Shown: positions 1 through 8,253 of the stretch, piece by piece
Layout of the letters: the number at the start of each line of letters is the position of its first letter
Position numbering within the stretch: position 1 is the stretch's first letter
Assembly: GCF_003994415.1 (NCBI RefSeq)
Contig: NZ_CP034689.1
Span: 1,798,001-1,862,000 of the forward strand
DNA from: Achromobacter spanius
GTDB lineage: Bacteria > Pseudomonadota > Gammaproteobacteria > Burkholderiales > Burkholderiaceae_B
Length of the DNA stretch: 64,000 nucleotides
Direction of reading: 5' to 3'
The notes under the pieces: model-generated
Database searches by the model: none
Seen by the model: the letters and a program-made list of their open reading frames with translations, nothing else
What the model was told of the DNA's origin: nothing
Position numbers and translations under genes: made by a program

Positions 1-102
1 CCCAGCAGAATCAGTCTGGGGAGTTTTGCGGTCGCCACGGAGGTGAGCCGGGCGGGAGTGGAAAAAGAAAGTGGGGACACGGGCGTTAATGTAACCGAGT
101 GA
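1..102 (+). CDS. Possible C-terminal end of a gene cut by the left edge
   Basis: Frame 1 is open from the first base to a TGA at 100-102 and encodes 33 residues ending in GDTGVNVTE. The other two forward frames also stop within this stretch, so openness alone is weak evidence. A hairpin with T-runs on both strands follows at 147-178, which would suit two genes converging here, this one and rpmE2. The fragment is too short to assign a family. It may be chance. Confidence 0.28.
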   Translation, partial: PSRISLGSFAVATEVSRAGVEKESGDTGVNVTE

Positions 103-146
103 TCTGGTTGCGCCAGCCCCCAACCTGTAAAAAGCCGGCTAGGGGG

Positions 147-178
147 GAAAAAAAAGCAGCCCGAAGGCTGCCTTTTTG
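147..178. terminator. Bidirectional intrinsic terminator after rpmE2
   Basis: GCAGCC (156-161), loop CGAA, GGCTGC (166-171), with an A-run before and a T-run after, so it can stop transcription on either strand. It lies about 27 bases past the rpmE2 stop codon. Confidence 0.8.
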
Positions 179-204
179 CTGTGACTCCAGCAGGAGCAAC
201 AGGA

Positions 205-471
205 TCAGGAAGCGGACTTGACGGTGCCAGCGGTACGGGCGAAGCGGGCGCGGAACTTTTCCACACGGCCGGTTTCGACGATACGCGTTTGGGCGCCCGT
301 GTAGAACGGGTGCGATTCGGAGGTCACGTCGCACTTGAAGAGCGGGTACGTCTTGCCATCGATTTCAATGGTTTCGCGCGAGTGAACGGTCGAACGAGTG
401 ATGAACTTGTTGCCCGTTTGCAGGTCGGCGAAGACGACTTCGCGGTATTCGGGGTGAATGCCTTCTTTCAT
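205..471 (-). CDS. rpmE2: 50S ribosomal protein L31 type B
   Basis: 88 residues, the usual length for type B L31. The start MKEGIHPEYREVVF and the segment HPFYTGAQTRIVETGRVEKF are characteristic of the family. L31 sits at the subunit interface of the ribosome. There is one cysteine (FKC) and no CxxC pair, so this is the zinc-free (C-) paralogue, which in many bacteria replaces zinc-binding L31 when zinc is scarce (family knowledge). It is a single-gene unit that ends in an intrinsic terminator. No zinc-uptake-regulator operator is obvious upstream. Confidence 0.95.
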   Translation of the reverse strand: MKEGIHPEYREVVFADLQTGNKFITRSTVHSRETIEIDGKTYPLFKCDVTSESHPFYTGAQTRIVETGRVEKFRARFARTAGTVKSAS

Positions 472-709
472 GGTGCTTATCCCAGGACTCGCTAAGGAGT
501 CTTTTTCAAGTTGTAGGGTCGCCAGCCAGGACGCGTTATGCCGTTCAGTTATGCCATGAACTTATGTCATGCAAAACAGAACGCCCACGCAAGAATTCCA
601 GCCACGTATCCAAAAAGTAACCCCAAATTCTAGCACGGGTTTTTCCGGATACGCCAGTACAACGCGGCCCAAACGCGGTGCGCTGGGCGGCTGAAAATTA
701 GGGCCGGGC

Positions 710-1558
710 TTACAGGTCGGTGCGCAGCTTCCAGATTTCCGGGAACAGCACAACGTCCAGCATCCGGCGCAGGTAATCCACACCAGATGTGCCGCCCGTG
801 CCGCGTTTGAATCCGATCACGCGCTCCACGGTGGTCACGTGGCGAAATCGCCACAAGCGGAAGGCGTCTTCCAGGTCGGTCAGCTTTTCGCCTAATTGAT
901 ACAGGTCCCAGTAGCGGTCGGTGTCGCGGTAGACGGTCAGCCAGGCAGCTTCCACGCCTTCCGACGATACATATGGCTGCGTCCAGTCCCGTTCCAGCCG
1001 GTCGGCGGGCACCTCCACGCCATGGCGCGCCAGCAGGCGCAGCGCTTCGTCATACAGCGAGGGCGCGTCGTAGGCGCTGCGCACCTGGGCCAGCAGGTCT
1101 TCGCGGTGTGCGTGGGGCTTCAGCATGGCTGCGTTCTTGTTGCCCAGCAGGAATTCGATCTGACGGTACTGATAGCTCTGGAACCCGCTGGAACGCGCCA
1201 GATAGGGACGTAGCGCCGAATACTCGGGCGGTGTCATGGTGGCAAGCACATCCCAGGCGTGAACCAACTGCTCCATGATCTTGCTGACGCGCGCCAGCAT
1301 CTTGAACGCGGGCTGTAGCCGGTCGGCCGCCACGTTGGCGATGGCCGCGCGCAGTTCGTGCAGCATCAGCTTCATCCAGAGTTCGCTGGTCTGATGCTGG
1401 ATGATGAAGAGCATCTCGTTGTGTTCGGGCGACAGCGGGTGCTGCGCGCCCAGCACTTCATCCAGATGCAGGTAGTCGCCGTAGGTCATGTCGCGCGTGA
1501 AATCCAGCTGCGCTTTTTCCTGGTGGACGATGTCTTCGGGGCGGTGCGGGCAGCTCAT
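710..1558 (-). CDS. kynA: Tryptophan 2,3-dioxygenase
   Basis: 282 residues. This heme dioxygenase opens the indole ring of L-tryptophan to N-formylkynurenine, the first step of the kynurenine pathway. Family signatures are MTYGDYLHLDEVLGAQHPLS near the N terminus, HNEMLFIIQHQTSELWMKL, the proximal-heme-ligand context WRFRHVTTVERVIG and the GTGGTSGVDYL loop. I start at the ATG at 1558, which has GGAGG seven bases upstream; the open frame runs further but without family character. The start codon overlaps the TGA of a 40-codon frame upstream (ATGA), which suggests translational coupling. Confidence 0.95.
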   Translation of the reverse strand: MSCPHRPEDIVHQEKAQLDFTRDMTYGDYLHLDEVLGAQHPLSPEHNEMLFIIQHQTSELWMKLMLHELRAAIANVAADRLQPAFKMLARVSKIMEQLVHAWDVLATMTPPEYSALRPYLARSSGFQSYQYRQIEFLLGNKNAAMLKPHAHREDLLAQVRSAYDAPSLYDEALRLLARHGVEVPADRLERDWTQPYVSSEGVEAAWLTVYRDTDRYWDLYQLGEKLTDLEDAFRLWRFRHVTTVERVIGFKRGTGGTSGVDYLRRMLDVVLFPEIWKLRTDL

Positions 1559-1677
1559 GCTTGGCCTCCGAGGCAAGGGGGCGCGGCGCGGCGGGCCGAG
1601 GCGGGCAGCGCGCGCCAGCCAGGCGCGCGGGTGCGGGCGCAAGCAAGCGCCATGGTGTGATCAAGGGTGATGTTCAT
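1555..1677 (-). pseudogene. 40-codon frame between kynB and kynA, possible kynU remnant or leader peptide
   Basis: An ATG at 1677 opens a 40-residue frame beginning MNITLDHTMALA and ending in a TGA that overlaps the kynA start as ATGA. Kynureninase (KynU) often lies between or beside kynB and kynA, and KynU proteins from related bacteria tend to begin with an LDxAxxLD-like stretch before the catalytic fold; the first 12 residues resemble that. The rest is Arg/Ala/Pro-rich and matches nothing I know. An internal deletion of kynU that kept its ends would explain both the short frame and the coupling. A leader peptide or a chance frame are alternatives. Confidence 0.33.
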
Positions 1678-1743
1678 GATCGTGCGTCTTTCAAGACGGG
1701 CGGGGCCGGTTGAGGGCGCCCGCCCGAGGGCCAGCGGACCAGC

Positions 1744-2370
1744 CTACAGTTCGCGCAAGACGGCGCGAACCGGACTGGCATCGGCCTGGACCAGCGCCAA
1801 CGGCAGGGCGATCAACTCGTAATCGCCTTCGGGCACGTCGTCAAGCACCAGATTTTCCAGTACCCGCATGTCGTGCCGCAAGATCGTGTGGTGGCTGTCC
1901 AGGGTCTTGCTGGACGCGGGGTCGATGCTGGCGGTATCCAGACCGATCAGCATGACGCCGCGTTCGGCCAGCCATTCGATGGTTTGGGGCGCGTAAGCCG
2001 AAAAGTCGTCGGTCCACCAGTCTTGCGCCGCGTGTTTGGCGGTACGCACGAGCACGCGCGGTGGCAGGTTCAGGGCCGCGTGGGCCAGGTGGTCCGTGGT
2101 GATGAGCGGGCCGCAATCAATCGCGTGGATGACGCGACAGGGGCCCAGGAAAGGTTCCAGCGACACGGCGCCGATGGCAGCCGCGCCGTTCTGGTAGTGC
2201 AAGGGGGCATCCGCGTGCGCGCCGATGTGCGGCGACAGTGTGATCTCGCTGACATTGACCGGGCAACCGGGCGTAAGCGACCACTTCCATTGCTGGCGGT
2301 ACGGCGTGTCACCGGGAAAAACGGGCGACGCCGTGGAGACGGGCGGGGAGATGTCCCACAAGCGTTTCAT
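1744..2370 (-). CDS. kynB: Kynurenine formamidase (arylformamidase)
   Basis: 208 residues, cyclase-family metal-dependent hydrolase that removes formate from N-formylkynurenine to give kynurenine. Family marks are LWDISPPV at the N terminus, PVFPGDTPY, the metal-binding HIGAHADAPLHY segment, and VLIGLDTASIDPASSKTLDSHH near the C terminus. The length and the ATG at 2370 fit the bacterial KynB group. It lies upstream of kynA on the same strand with about 185 bases between them, so the two probably form one transcript. The next enzyme, kynureninase, is not encoded intact in the window. Confidence 0.94.
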   Translation of the reverse strand: MKRLWDISPPVSTASPVFPGDTPYRQQWKWSLTPGCPVNVSEITLSPHIGAHADAPLHYQNGAAAIGAVSLEPFLGPCRVIHAIDCGPLITTDHLAHAALNLPPRVLVRTAKHAAQDWWTDDFSAYAPQTIEWLAERGVMLIGLDTASIDPASSKTLDSHHTILRHDMRVLENLVLDDVPEGDYELIALPLALVQADASPVRAVLREL

Positions 2371-2500
2371 CAGAAGCGTTTTCGTGTCTGGGAAAAGGTC
2401 GCGCCAAGGCGGAATAGGTTAAAGCCTAAAGCAATTCTTGCCGGCAGTCTAACGAAATCCGGTGCGTGGCGTGCTGGGCAAGTCCCTGTCGGGGTACTCG

Positions 2501-3178
2501 CTAAACGCCACCCAATTCAGCCATGGAGATAACCGCCGCGCCGGCCACGATCAGGTGATCGACGAGTTTGACGTCCACCAGCGCCAAGGCCTGCTTCAGT
2601 TGCTGCGTGAAGCCACGGTCAGCGGCGCTGGGTTCGGCCAGGCCCGAAGGGTGGTTATGGGCGACGATCAGTGCAGCCGCGTGGTGACGCAAGGCCTCGC
2701 GCACGACCTCACGCGGGTAAACCGATGCCTGTGACAGCGTGCCGCGCGCCAGTTCGCCCGTGGCAATCACGCGCAACTGGTTGTCCAGGTAGAGGGCAAT
2801 GCAGTGTTCCACGCGCCGATGACCCAGCGCGGTCAGGCAATATTGTTTCACCTGTGCCGGGTGGCGCAGGGAATGGGGCCGGGTCAGGTCTTCCTCTATG
2901 GCCCGGCGGGCCAGTTCCAGCAAGGCGGCTAGCGTGCAGGCCTTGGCGGCGCCCAGGCCGGGAACGGTCATGAGTTCTTCGGGTGTGGCCCCCAAAAGTC
3001 CGCGCAAGCCGCAAAAGCGCTCGAGCAGCCGGTTGGACAGATCCACCACATTAAGGCCGGGAATTCCGGTGCGCAGGCCCAGCGCCAACAGCTCCGCATC
3101 CTGGAGCGCACCGGCGCCGTGGCGCAACAATCGTTCACGGGGACGCTCGTGTTTGACCAGCCGGACAGACAATTTCAT
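2501..3178 (-). CDS. radC: RadC/DUF2466 family JAB-domain protein
   Basis: 225 residues. The N-terminal part carries a helix-hairpin-helix segment (MTVPGLGAAKACTLAALLELARR). The C-terminal JAB/MPN metalloprotease-like domain has the conserved HNHPSG followed by a downstream aspartate (AHNHPSGLAEPSAAD). The name comes from an old radiation phenotype that is no longer firmly tied to this gene; its biochemical role is unsettled. It is divergent from fkpB, with 49 bases between the two starts. Confidence 0.93.
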   Translation of the reverse strand: MKLSVRLVKHERPRERLLRHGAGALQDAELLALGLRTGIPGLNVVDLSNRLLERFCGLRGLLGATPEELMTVPGLGAAKACTLAALLELARRAIEEDLTRPHSLRHPAQVKQYCLTALGHRRVEHCIALYLDNQLRVIATGELARGTLSQASVYPREVVREALRHHAAALIVAHNHPSGLAEPSAADRGFTQQLKQALALVDVKLVDHLIVAGAAVISMAELGGV

Positions 3179-3227
3179 AAGAGGCTCTAAAATCAGGGTT
3201 TATCCAATATCCATACGGTGGCAGATC

Positions 3228-3704
3228 TTGAGCATCGCCTCTAACGAAGTGAACGTTTTTGTCCGTCAGGATTCCTACCTGACGCTGCATTACCGAATCA
3301 CGCTTGCGTCCGGTCCTGGCAAGGACTCGGTGTTCACCAACACGTTCGACGGCCGTCCCGGCACGCTGCAAATGGGCAGCGGCCAGTGGGCGCCCGGCCT
3401 GGAAGCTGCGCTGATCGGCCATGCCGAAGGCGAAAAGTTCAGCGTCACCCTGGAGCCGGCGGACGCCTATGGCGACCGCAATCCCGAGCTGATTCAACGG
3501 GTCACGCGCGCGATGCTGGCCGAGCACGCGGGCGCCGATGCGACGTTCGAACCCGGTGACCTGGTGGAATTCACTGCGCCCAACGGCGGACGCTATTCGG
3601 GCGTGCTGAAAGAAATCAACGATGAGTCGGCGTTGTTCGACTTCAACCATCCGCTTGCGGGCGTCCGCTTGCAACTGGACGTGGCGCTGCTGGGAGTTCT
3701 CTGA
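3228..3704 (+). CDS. fkpB: FKBP-type peptidyl-prolyl isomerase (FkpB/SlpA-like)
   Basis: About 158 residues. FKBP folds of the SlyD/FkpB group catalyse prolyl isomerisation and act as chaperones. Visible features are LTLHYRITLASG, VFTNTFDGRPG, the core MGSGQWAPGLEAALIGHAEGEKF and PADAYGDRNPELIQ, followed by an insert-in-flap region and a C-terminal FDFNHPLAG, typical of this group. No ATG is available; I favour TTG at 3228 with GGTGG just upstream, GTG at 3249 being the alternative. The stop overlaps the ispH start (TGATG). The fkpB-ispH pairing is also seen in enterics. Confidence 0.88.
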   Translation: MSIASNEVNVFVRQDSYLTLHYRITLASGPGKDSVFTNTFDGRPGTLQMGSGQWAPGLEAALIGHAEGEKFSVTLEPADAYGDRNPELIQRVTRAMLAEHAGADATFEPGDLVEFTAPNGGRYSGVLKEINDESALFDFNHPLAGVRLQLDVALLGVL

Positions 3705-4681
3705 TGAGCAAGGCCGTTACCGCCTCCGACGCCGAAGTCGTGCTGGCCCAGCCGCGCGGCTTCTGTGCCGGCGTGGACCGCGCCATCGACATCGTCGAGC
3801 GCGCGATCGAACTGCACGGCGCCCCGATCTACGTGCGCCATGAGATCGTCCACAACCGCTATGTGGTGGAAGACCTGCGCGCCAAGGGCGCGATCTTCAT
3901 CGACGAACTGGACGACGCGCCCGCTGGCGCCATCGTCGTGTTCTCGGCCCACGGTGTGTCCAAGGCGGTGCGGGCGGAGGCCGAGTCGCGCGGGCTGCAG
4001 GTGTTTGACGCCACCTGCCCGCTGGTGACCAAGGTTCATATTGAAGTGGCTCGCATGCGCGCCGCCGGCCGCGAGATCATCATGATCGGCCACAAGGGCC
4101 ATCCCGAGGTCGAAGGCACGCTGGGGCAGGCGCAAGGCGGCATGTATCTGGTCGAAACCGTGGACGACGTGGCGGGCCTGCAGGTCAATGACCCTGAAAA
4201 CCTGGCCTACGTCACGCAGACGACCTTGTCGGTGGATGACGCGGCGGCGGTATCGCAGGCACTGAAGGCGCGCTTTCCCAGCATTGTCGAACCCAAGAAA
4301 AGCGATATCTGCTATGCCACGCAGAACCGCCAGGATGCGGTCAAGGTGATGGCGCCCGAGTGTGACCTGGTGTTGGTCGTGGGCAGCCCGAACAGTTCGA
4401 ACTCCAACCGCCTGCGCGAAGTGGCCGAGCGCAAGGGCGTGGCGTCATACCTGATTGACGGTGCGCATTCCATTGACCCGGCGTGGCTGGTCGACCGCAA
4501 GCGCATTGGTGTGACGGCCGGCGCGTCTGCGCCTGAGGTCCTGGTGCAGCAGGTGATCGACCGCGTCAAGGAATTGGGCGCGGTGTCGGTGCGCACCATG
4601 CCTGGCCTGGAAGAGAATGTGGCCTTTCCGTTGCCCAAGGGCTTGTCGCGCAAGGCCGCGCAGACGGAATCGCTGGAATAG
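3704..4681 (+). CDS. ispH: 4-hydroxy-3-methylbut-2-enyl diphosphate reductase
   Basis: 325 residues. IspH is the 4Fe-4S enzyme that makes IPP and DMAPP in the last step of the MEP isoprenoid pathway. The three cluster cysteines are visible: GFCAGV (Cys21), ATCPLVTKVH (Cys105) and ICYATQNRQ (Cys203). HEIVHNRYVV and SAHGVS supply the substrate histidines, and GSPNSSNSNRL is conserved. The start codon overlaps the fkpB stop. Other isoprenoid genes of the window (dxs, ispA) are about 48 kb away. Confidence 0.97.
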   Translation: MSKAVTASDAEVVLAQPRGFCAGVDRAIDIVERAIELHGAPIYVRHEIVHNRYVVEDLRAKGAIFIDELDDAPAGAIVVFSAHGVSKAVRAEAESRGLQVFDATCPLVTKVHIEVARMRAAGREIIMIGHKGHPEVEGTLGQAQGGMYLVETVDDVAGLQVNDPENLAYVTQTTLSVDDAAAVSQALKARFPSIVEPKKSDICYATQNRQDAVKVMAPECDLVLVVGSPNSSNSNRLREVAERKGVASYLIDGAHSIDPAWLVDRKRIGVTAGASAPEVLVQQVIDRVKELGAVSVRTMPGLEENVAFPLPKGLSRKAAQTESLE

Positions 4682-4729
4682 GCAGGCGCCGCTTGTGCGC
4701 GGCGCCGGGAAAAACATCAAGGAGACTTC

Positions 4730-5374
4730 ATGCAGTTGTACAGCTATTTCCGCAGCTCGGCTGCGTACCGCGTGCGCATCGCCCTGAATCTGAAGGGCCT
4801 GACCTACGAATATCTGCCCGTGCATCTGATGAAGGATGGCGGTCAACAGTTGTCGGACGGGTATCGCAAGCTGAATCCGACGGCGCTGGTGCCGACCCTG
4901 ATCGATGGCGAGGCCGTCATCGGCCAGTCGCTTGCCATCATCGAATATCTGGAAGAAACGCATCCCCAGACGCCGCTGTTGCCGTCCGATGCGATTGGCC
5001 GCGCGCGAGTGCGCGATCTGGCGCTAGGCATCGCGTGCGACACGCATCCCTTGAACAACCTGCGCGTGCTGAAGTATCTGAAGCACACGCTGGGCGTGGA
5101 CGAAGCGGCCAAGACCGCCTGGTACAAACATTGGGTGCAACAAGGCCTGGAGGCCCTGGAAGCGCAGTTGGCGCGTTCCTGCGCCACGGGCCGCTTTTGC
5201 CACGGCGACTCGCCGACCATCGCCGACCTGTGCCTGGTGCCGCAGGTGGCTAATGCGCAGCGTTTCGACTGCGACCTTTCAGCCATGCCGAACGTGATGC
5301 GCATCGATGCCGCTTGCCGCGAATTGCCGGCTTTTGCAGACGCCGCGCCGGGCAAGCAGCCCGACGCGGAGTAA
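4730..5374 (+). CDS. maiA: Maleylacetoacetate isomerase (zeta-class GST)
   Basis: 214 residues. It isomerises maleylacetoacetate to fumarylacetoacetate with glutathione as cofactor, in tyrosine/homogentisate or gentisate breakdown. The zeta-class signature SSAAYRVRIALNLKG is at residues about 9-23, GSH-site residues LVPTLIDG and QSLAIIEYLEE follow, and a helical C-terminal domain has DSPTIADLCLVPQV. An SD-like AAGGAG precedes the ATG. No fumarylacetoacetase or homogentisate dioxygenase is adjacent, so the exact pathway is inferred from family only. It converges on the DegP gene. Confidence 0.9.
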   Translation: MQLYSYFRSSAAYRVRIALNLKGLTYEYLPVHLMKDGGQQLSDGYRKLNPTALVPTLIDGEAVIGQSLAIIEYLEETHPQTPLLPSDAIGRARVRDLALGIACDTHPLNNLRVLKYLKHTLGVDEAAKTAWYKHWVQQGLEALEAQLARSCATGRFCHGDSPTIADLCLVPQVANAQRFDCDLSAMPNVMRIDAACRELPAFADAAPGKQPDAE

Positions 5375-5397
5375 ACCCGGGAAGCCGGCAGGGGGGC

Positions 5398-6840
5398 TTA
5401 GCCGATCTGCACCGGCACGAAGATCTTGTCTTCGCCGCGCTGTACCAGCAGGGCAACGGTCTTGCCCGCCTTGGACAGCGCTTCCTTCACTTGCCCGATG
5501 TTGTGCACCGGCACGCCATTGAGCGACAGCAGCACATCACCCGGTTCAATGCCCGCCTTGGCGGCCGGACCGGCAGAGCGCTCGATCAGCAAACCTTCGG
5601 TACCTGATGCCTGCTGTTCCTGCGGGCTCAGGGGGCGCAGCGCCAGGCCCAGTTGGCCGCGTTGCACTTCCTGATCGCCGGCGGACGCCTGCGTCTTGTC
5701 CTTGGGGATGCCGCCCAGCGTGGCGACGAGTTCCTTCGGGGCGCCCGCCCGCCAGATGTCCAGCTTGATCTTTTCACCGGGCGAGGCCAGGGTGATCATC
5801 GATGCCAGGTCGCCCGAGGACACGATGGTCTTGCCGTTGATCTGCCTGACCACGTCGCCGGGTTGCAGGCCGGCCTTGGCGGCGGCACTGCCTTTCTCCA
5901 CGCTGGACACCAGCGCGCCCGACGGCGACTCCAGCTTGAACGAATTGGCCAGGTCCTGATTCACTTCCTGTACCGTCACGCCCAGACGCGCATGCTGCAC
6001 CTTGCCGTGCTCCAGGATCTGGTCCTTGATCTTGTAGGCCACGTCGATGGGAATCGAGAACGACAGGCCCTGGAAGCCGCCGGTGCGGCTGTAGATCTGC
6101 GAATTGATGCCCACGACTTCACCCCGGTCATTGAACAGCGGGCCGCCCGAATTGCCCGGGTTGACCGCTACGTCCGTCTGGATGAAGGGCACGGAGGTGT
6201 CGTCGGGCAGCGAACGGCCCTTGGCGCTGACGATGCCCGCGGTGGCGGTGTTTTCCAGGCCATACGGCGAGCCGATGGCCAGCACCCATTCACCCACCTG
6301 CAATTGGTTGACGTCCCCCACCTTGACCACCGGCAGGTTCTTGGCGTCGATCTTGATCACGGCCACGTCGGTTTGCGGGTCGGCGCCCAGCACTTTCGCC
6401 TTGTATTCGCGGCGGTCGGTCAGCTTGACGGTGACTTCCTTGGCATCCTGTACCACGTGCGCGTTGGTGAGGATGATGCCGTCATTGCTGATGATGAAGC
6501 CCGAACCTTCGCCGCGCATCGGCACTTCACGCGAGGGCATGCCGCCGCGCGCTCCGGGAATCTGGCCGAAGAACTGGGCGAAGGGGTCATCATCATCGGC
6601 CGACACCTTGCGGGTGCCGCTGACGCTGATGTTGACGACGGCCGGTCCAAAATCGCGGGTAATCTGCGCGAAGTTGGGCGGGCTGGAGGTATTGAGGGAT
6701 TGCGGGGCAGCGATCGCGGTCGGCGCGTTGGCCGCCATCGACACGCCGCCCATCACGGCGGTTGCGCCCGCGCCGCCAATGGCGCCAGCGGCCAGCAGCG
6801 CCAGCATCAGGCGCGAGGGTTTCAGTTGCGAGGTCTTCAT
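5398..6840 (-). CDS. degP: Periplasmic serine protease, DegP/DegQ/MucD family
   Basis: 480 residues from the ATG at 6840, chosen because AGGAG sits seven bases upstream; an ATG ten codons earlier is possible. It has an N-terminal signal sequence with a hydrophobic core (LMLALLAAGAIGG), a trypsin-like domain with the triad His in TNAHVV, Asp in TDVAVIKI and Ser in GNSGGPL, and two PDZ domains (starting near GVTVQEVNQDL and LGLALRPLS). Such Do-family proteases degrade or refold damaged envelope proteins. It lies 78 bases downstream of a two-component gene pair on the same strand, which suggests co-regulation. Confidence 0.94.
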   Translation of the reverse strand: MKTSQLKPSRLMLALLAAGAIGGAGATAVMGGVSMAANAPTAIAAPQSLNTSSPPNFAQITRDFGPAVVNISVSGTRKVSADDDDPFAQFFGQIPGARGGMPSREVPMRGEGSGFIISNDGIILTNAHVVQDAKEVTVKLTDRREYKAKVLGADPQTDVAVIKIDAKNLPVVKVGDVNQLQVGEWVLAIGSPYGLENTATAGIVSAKGRSLPDDTSVPFIQTDVAVNPGNSGGPLFNDRGEVVGINSQIYSRTGGFQGLSFSIPIDVAYKIKDQILEHGKVQHARLGVTVQEVNQDLANSFKLESPSGALVSSVEKGSAAAKAGLQPGDVVRQINGKTIVSSGDLASMITLASPGEKIKLDIWRAGAPKELVATLGGIPKDKTQASAGDQEVQRGQLGLALRPLSPQEQQASGTEGLLIERSAGPAAKAGIEPGDVLLSLNGVPVHNIGQVKEALSKAGKTVALLVQRGEDKIFVPVQIG

Positions 6841-6918
6841 GTCGGCTCCTGCGTTCATGTTTGAGGACATGGCGCTATCTTCGGGCCTGACACTTAGGGG
6901 AATCTTAAAACGGCCTGA

Positions 6919-8253
6919 TCAACGCGAAAGCGGAAGTTCCACGCGGGCGCGCAAGCCCTGGCCGCCCGGCGCGTCCTCAAGAAAAATCTGGGCGCCGTGC
7001 TGATCGGCAATGGCGCGCGCGATCGACAGCCCCAGCCCGCTGCCGTGCTGCGTATTGCCCTCGGCGCGATAGAAGCGGTCGAATACGCGTTCGCGTTCGG
7101 CGGGCGGAATGCCGGGGCCTTCGTCGTCGATCAGGACAAGCACTTTGTCTGGCAACGCCTCCAGGCGGAGCCGGATGCGTCCGCCAGCGGGCGAGTGCTT
7201 GATGGCGTTGTCCAGCAGATTGCGGGCCAGCAAGACCAGCGCGTCGTGATGGCCCTGCACGCGAGCATCGGGCGCGCCTTCCAGGTCGATGGCGATCGAC
7301 TTTGCATTGGCCTGCACCAGCGTTTCCGACACGGCCTGGCGCAGTACATCGGCCAAGTCCACGGGACCGGCTGGCGTCCGCTCCGCGGCGCTTTCGTGGC
7401 GGGCCATGGACAGCAGTTGCTCGACCAGCCGGGTGGCGCGGTCAATGCCGGCAGCCAGGCGTTGTTCGGCAACCTGGCGCGTGTCCGGGTCGCCCGCGCG
7501 TTGCAACGCCTGCAATTGCAGCCGCAGCGCCGCCAAGGGCGAGCGCAGTTCGTGGGCCGCGTCGCCCACAAACTGTTTCTGCTGGGCGAAAGCGCCGCGC
7601 ATGCGCTCCAGCAGCAGGTTCAATTCCAGAATCAGCGGGCGGATTTCATCGGGCAGCCCTTGCACATTGACGGGCGACAGGTCTTCGGGCTGGCGCGCCG
7701 CCACCTGCGCACGCGCGCGCTTGACCGGCCGCAAGGACCAACTGACCACGCACCAGACGATAAGCATCAACAACGGCGCTGCTGCCGCAATGGGGGCGAT
7801 GGTGCGCAGCGCGAGTTCACGCGCCATGTGTTTGCGCACGGCCATGTCCTGCGCCACCTGGATTACCTGGAAGGGGGTCGCCAGCGAATACACGCGATAG
7901 GTGGTGCCTTCCATCCGCGCATCGGAAAAGCCCAGCACGATCTGGTCGGGCAGGGGGCGGCGAGAGCGGGAATTGAAGACGCGCAAGCCGTCCGGGGTCC
8001 AGATCTGGATGATCAGGTCGTCGGCCATGGGTGTGGCGGCACCCCGGCTATGGGTGGGGCCGGTGCTGAGCAGGCCGTCGCCCGTGCCCAGTGACAGCGC
8101 GGTGCGCTGCAGCAGCGAATCAAAGATATCGTCGGCCTGAGCCAGCGTGCTGCGATAGGCGATTACGCCCTGCGCCAGCGCGCCGAACACAATGGCGGCC
8201 AGCAGAAAAAAAAGCAGGCGGGCGCGTAGTGAACCGCTAAGCCTGATGCTCAT
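6919..8253 (-). CDS. Membrane sensor histidine kinase (QseC/TctE-like)
   Basis: 444 residues. A transmembrane helix near residues 10-30, a periplasmic sensor region of about 130 residues and a second helix around 165-185 (IAPIAAAAPLLMLIVWCVV) precede HAMP-like linker sequence. HisKA carries the phospho-acceptor in AAHELRSPLAAL, and the ATPase domain has DNAIKHSP, DEGPGIPPAERERVFDRFYR and GSGLGLSIAR. The start overlaps the regulator stop by four bases, so the two are translated together. The signal is unknown; a degP-type protease next door suggests envelope or cation stress, as an inference. Confidence 0.92.
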   Translation of the reverse strand: MSIRLSGSLRARLLFFLLAAIVFGALAQGVIAYRSTLAQADDIFDSLLQRTALSLGTGDGLLSTGPTHSRGAATPMADDLIIQIWTPDGLRVFNSRSRRPLPDQIVLGFSDARMEGTTYRVYSLATPFQVIQVAQDMAVRKHMARELALRTIAPIAAAAPLLMLIVWCVVSWSLRPVKRARAQVAARQPEDLSPVNVQGLPDEIRPLILELNLLLERMRGAFAQQKQFVGDAAHELRSPLAALRLQLQALQRAGDPDTRQVAEQRLAAGIDRATRLVEQLLSMARHESAAERTPAGPVDLADVLRQAVSETLVQANAKSIAIDLEGAPDARVQGHHDALVLLARNLLDNAIKHSPAGGRIRLRLEALPDKVLVLIDDEGPGIPPAERERVFDRFYRAEGNTQHGSGLGLSIARAIADQHGAQIFLEDAPGGQGLRARVELPLSR

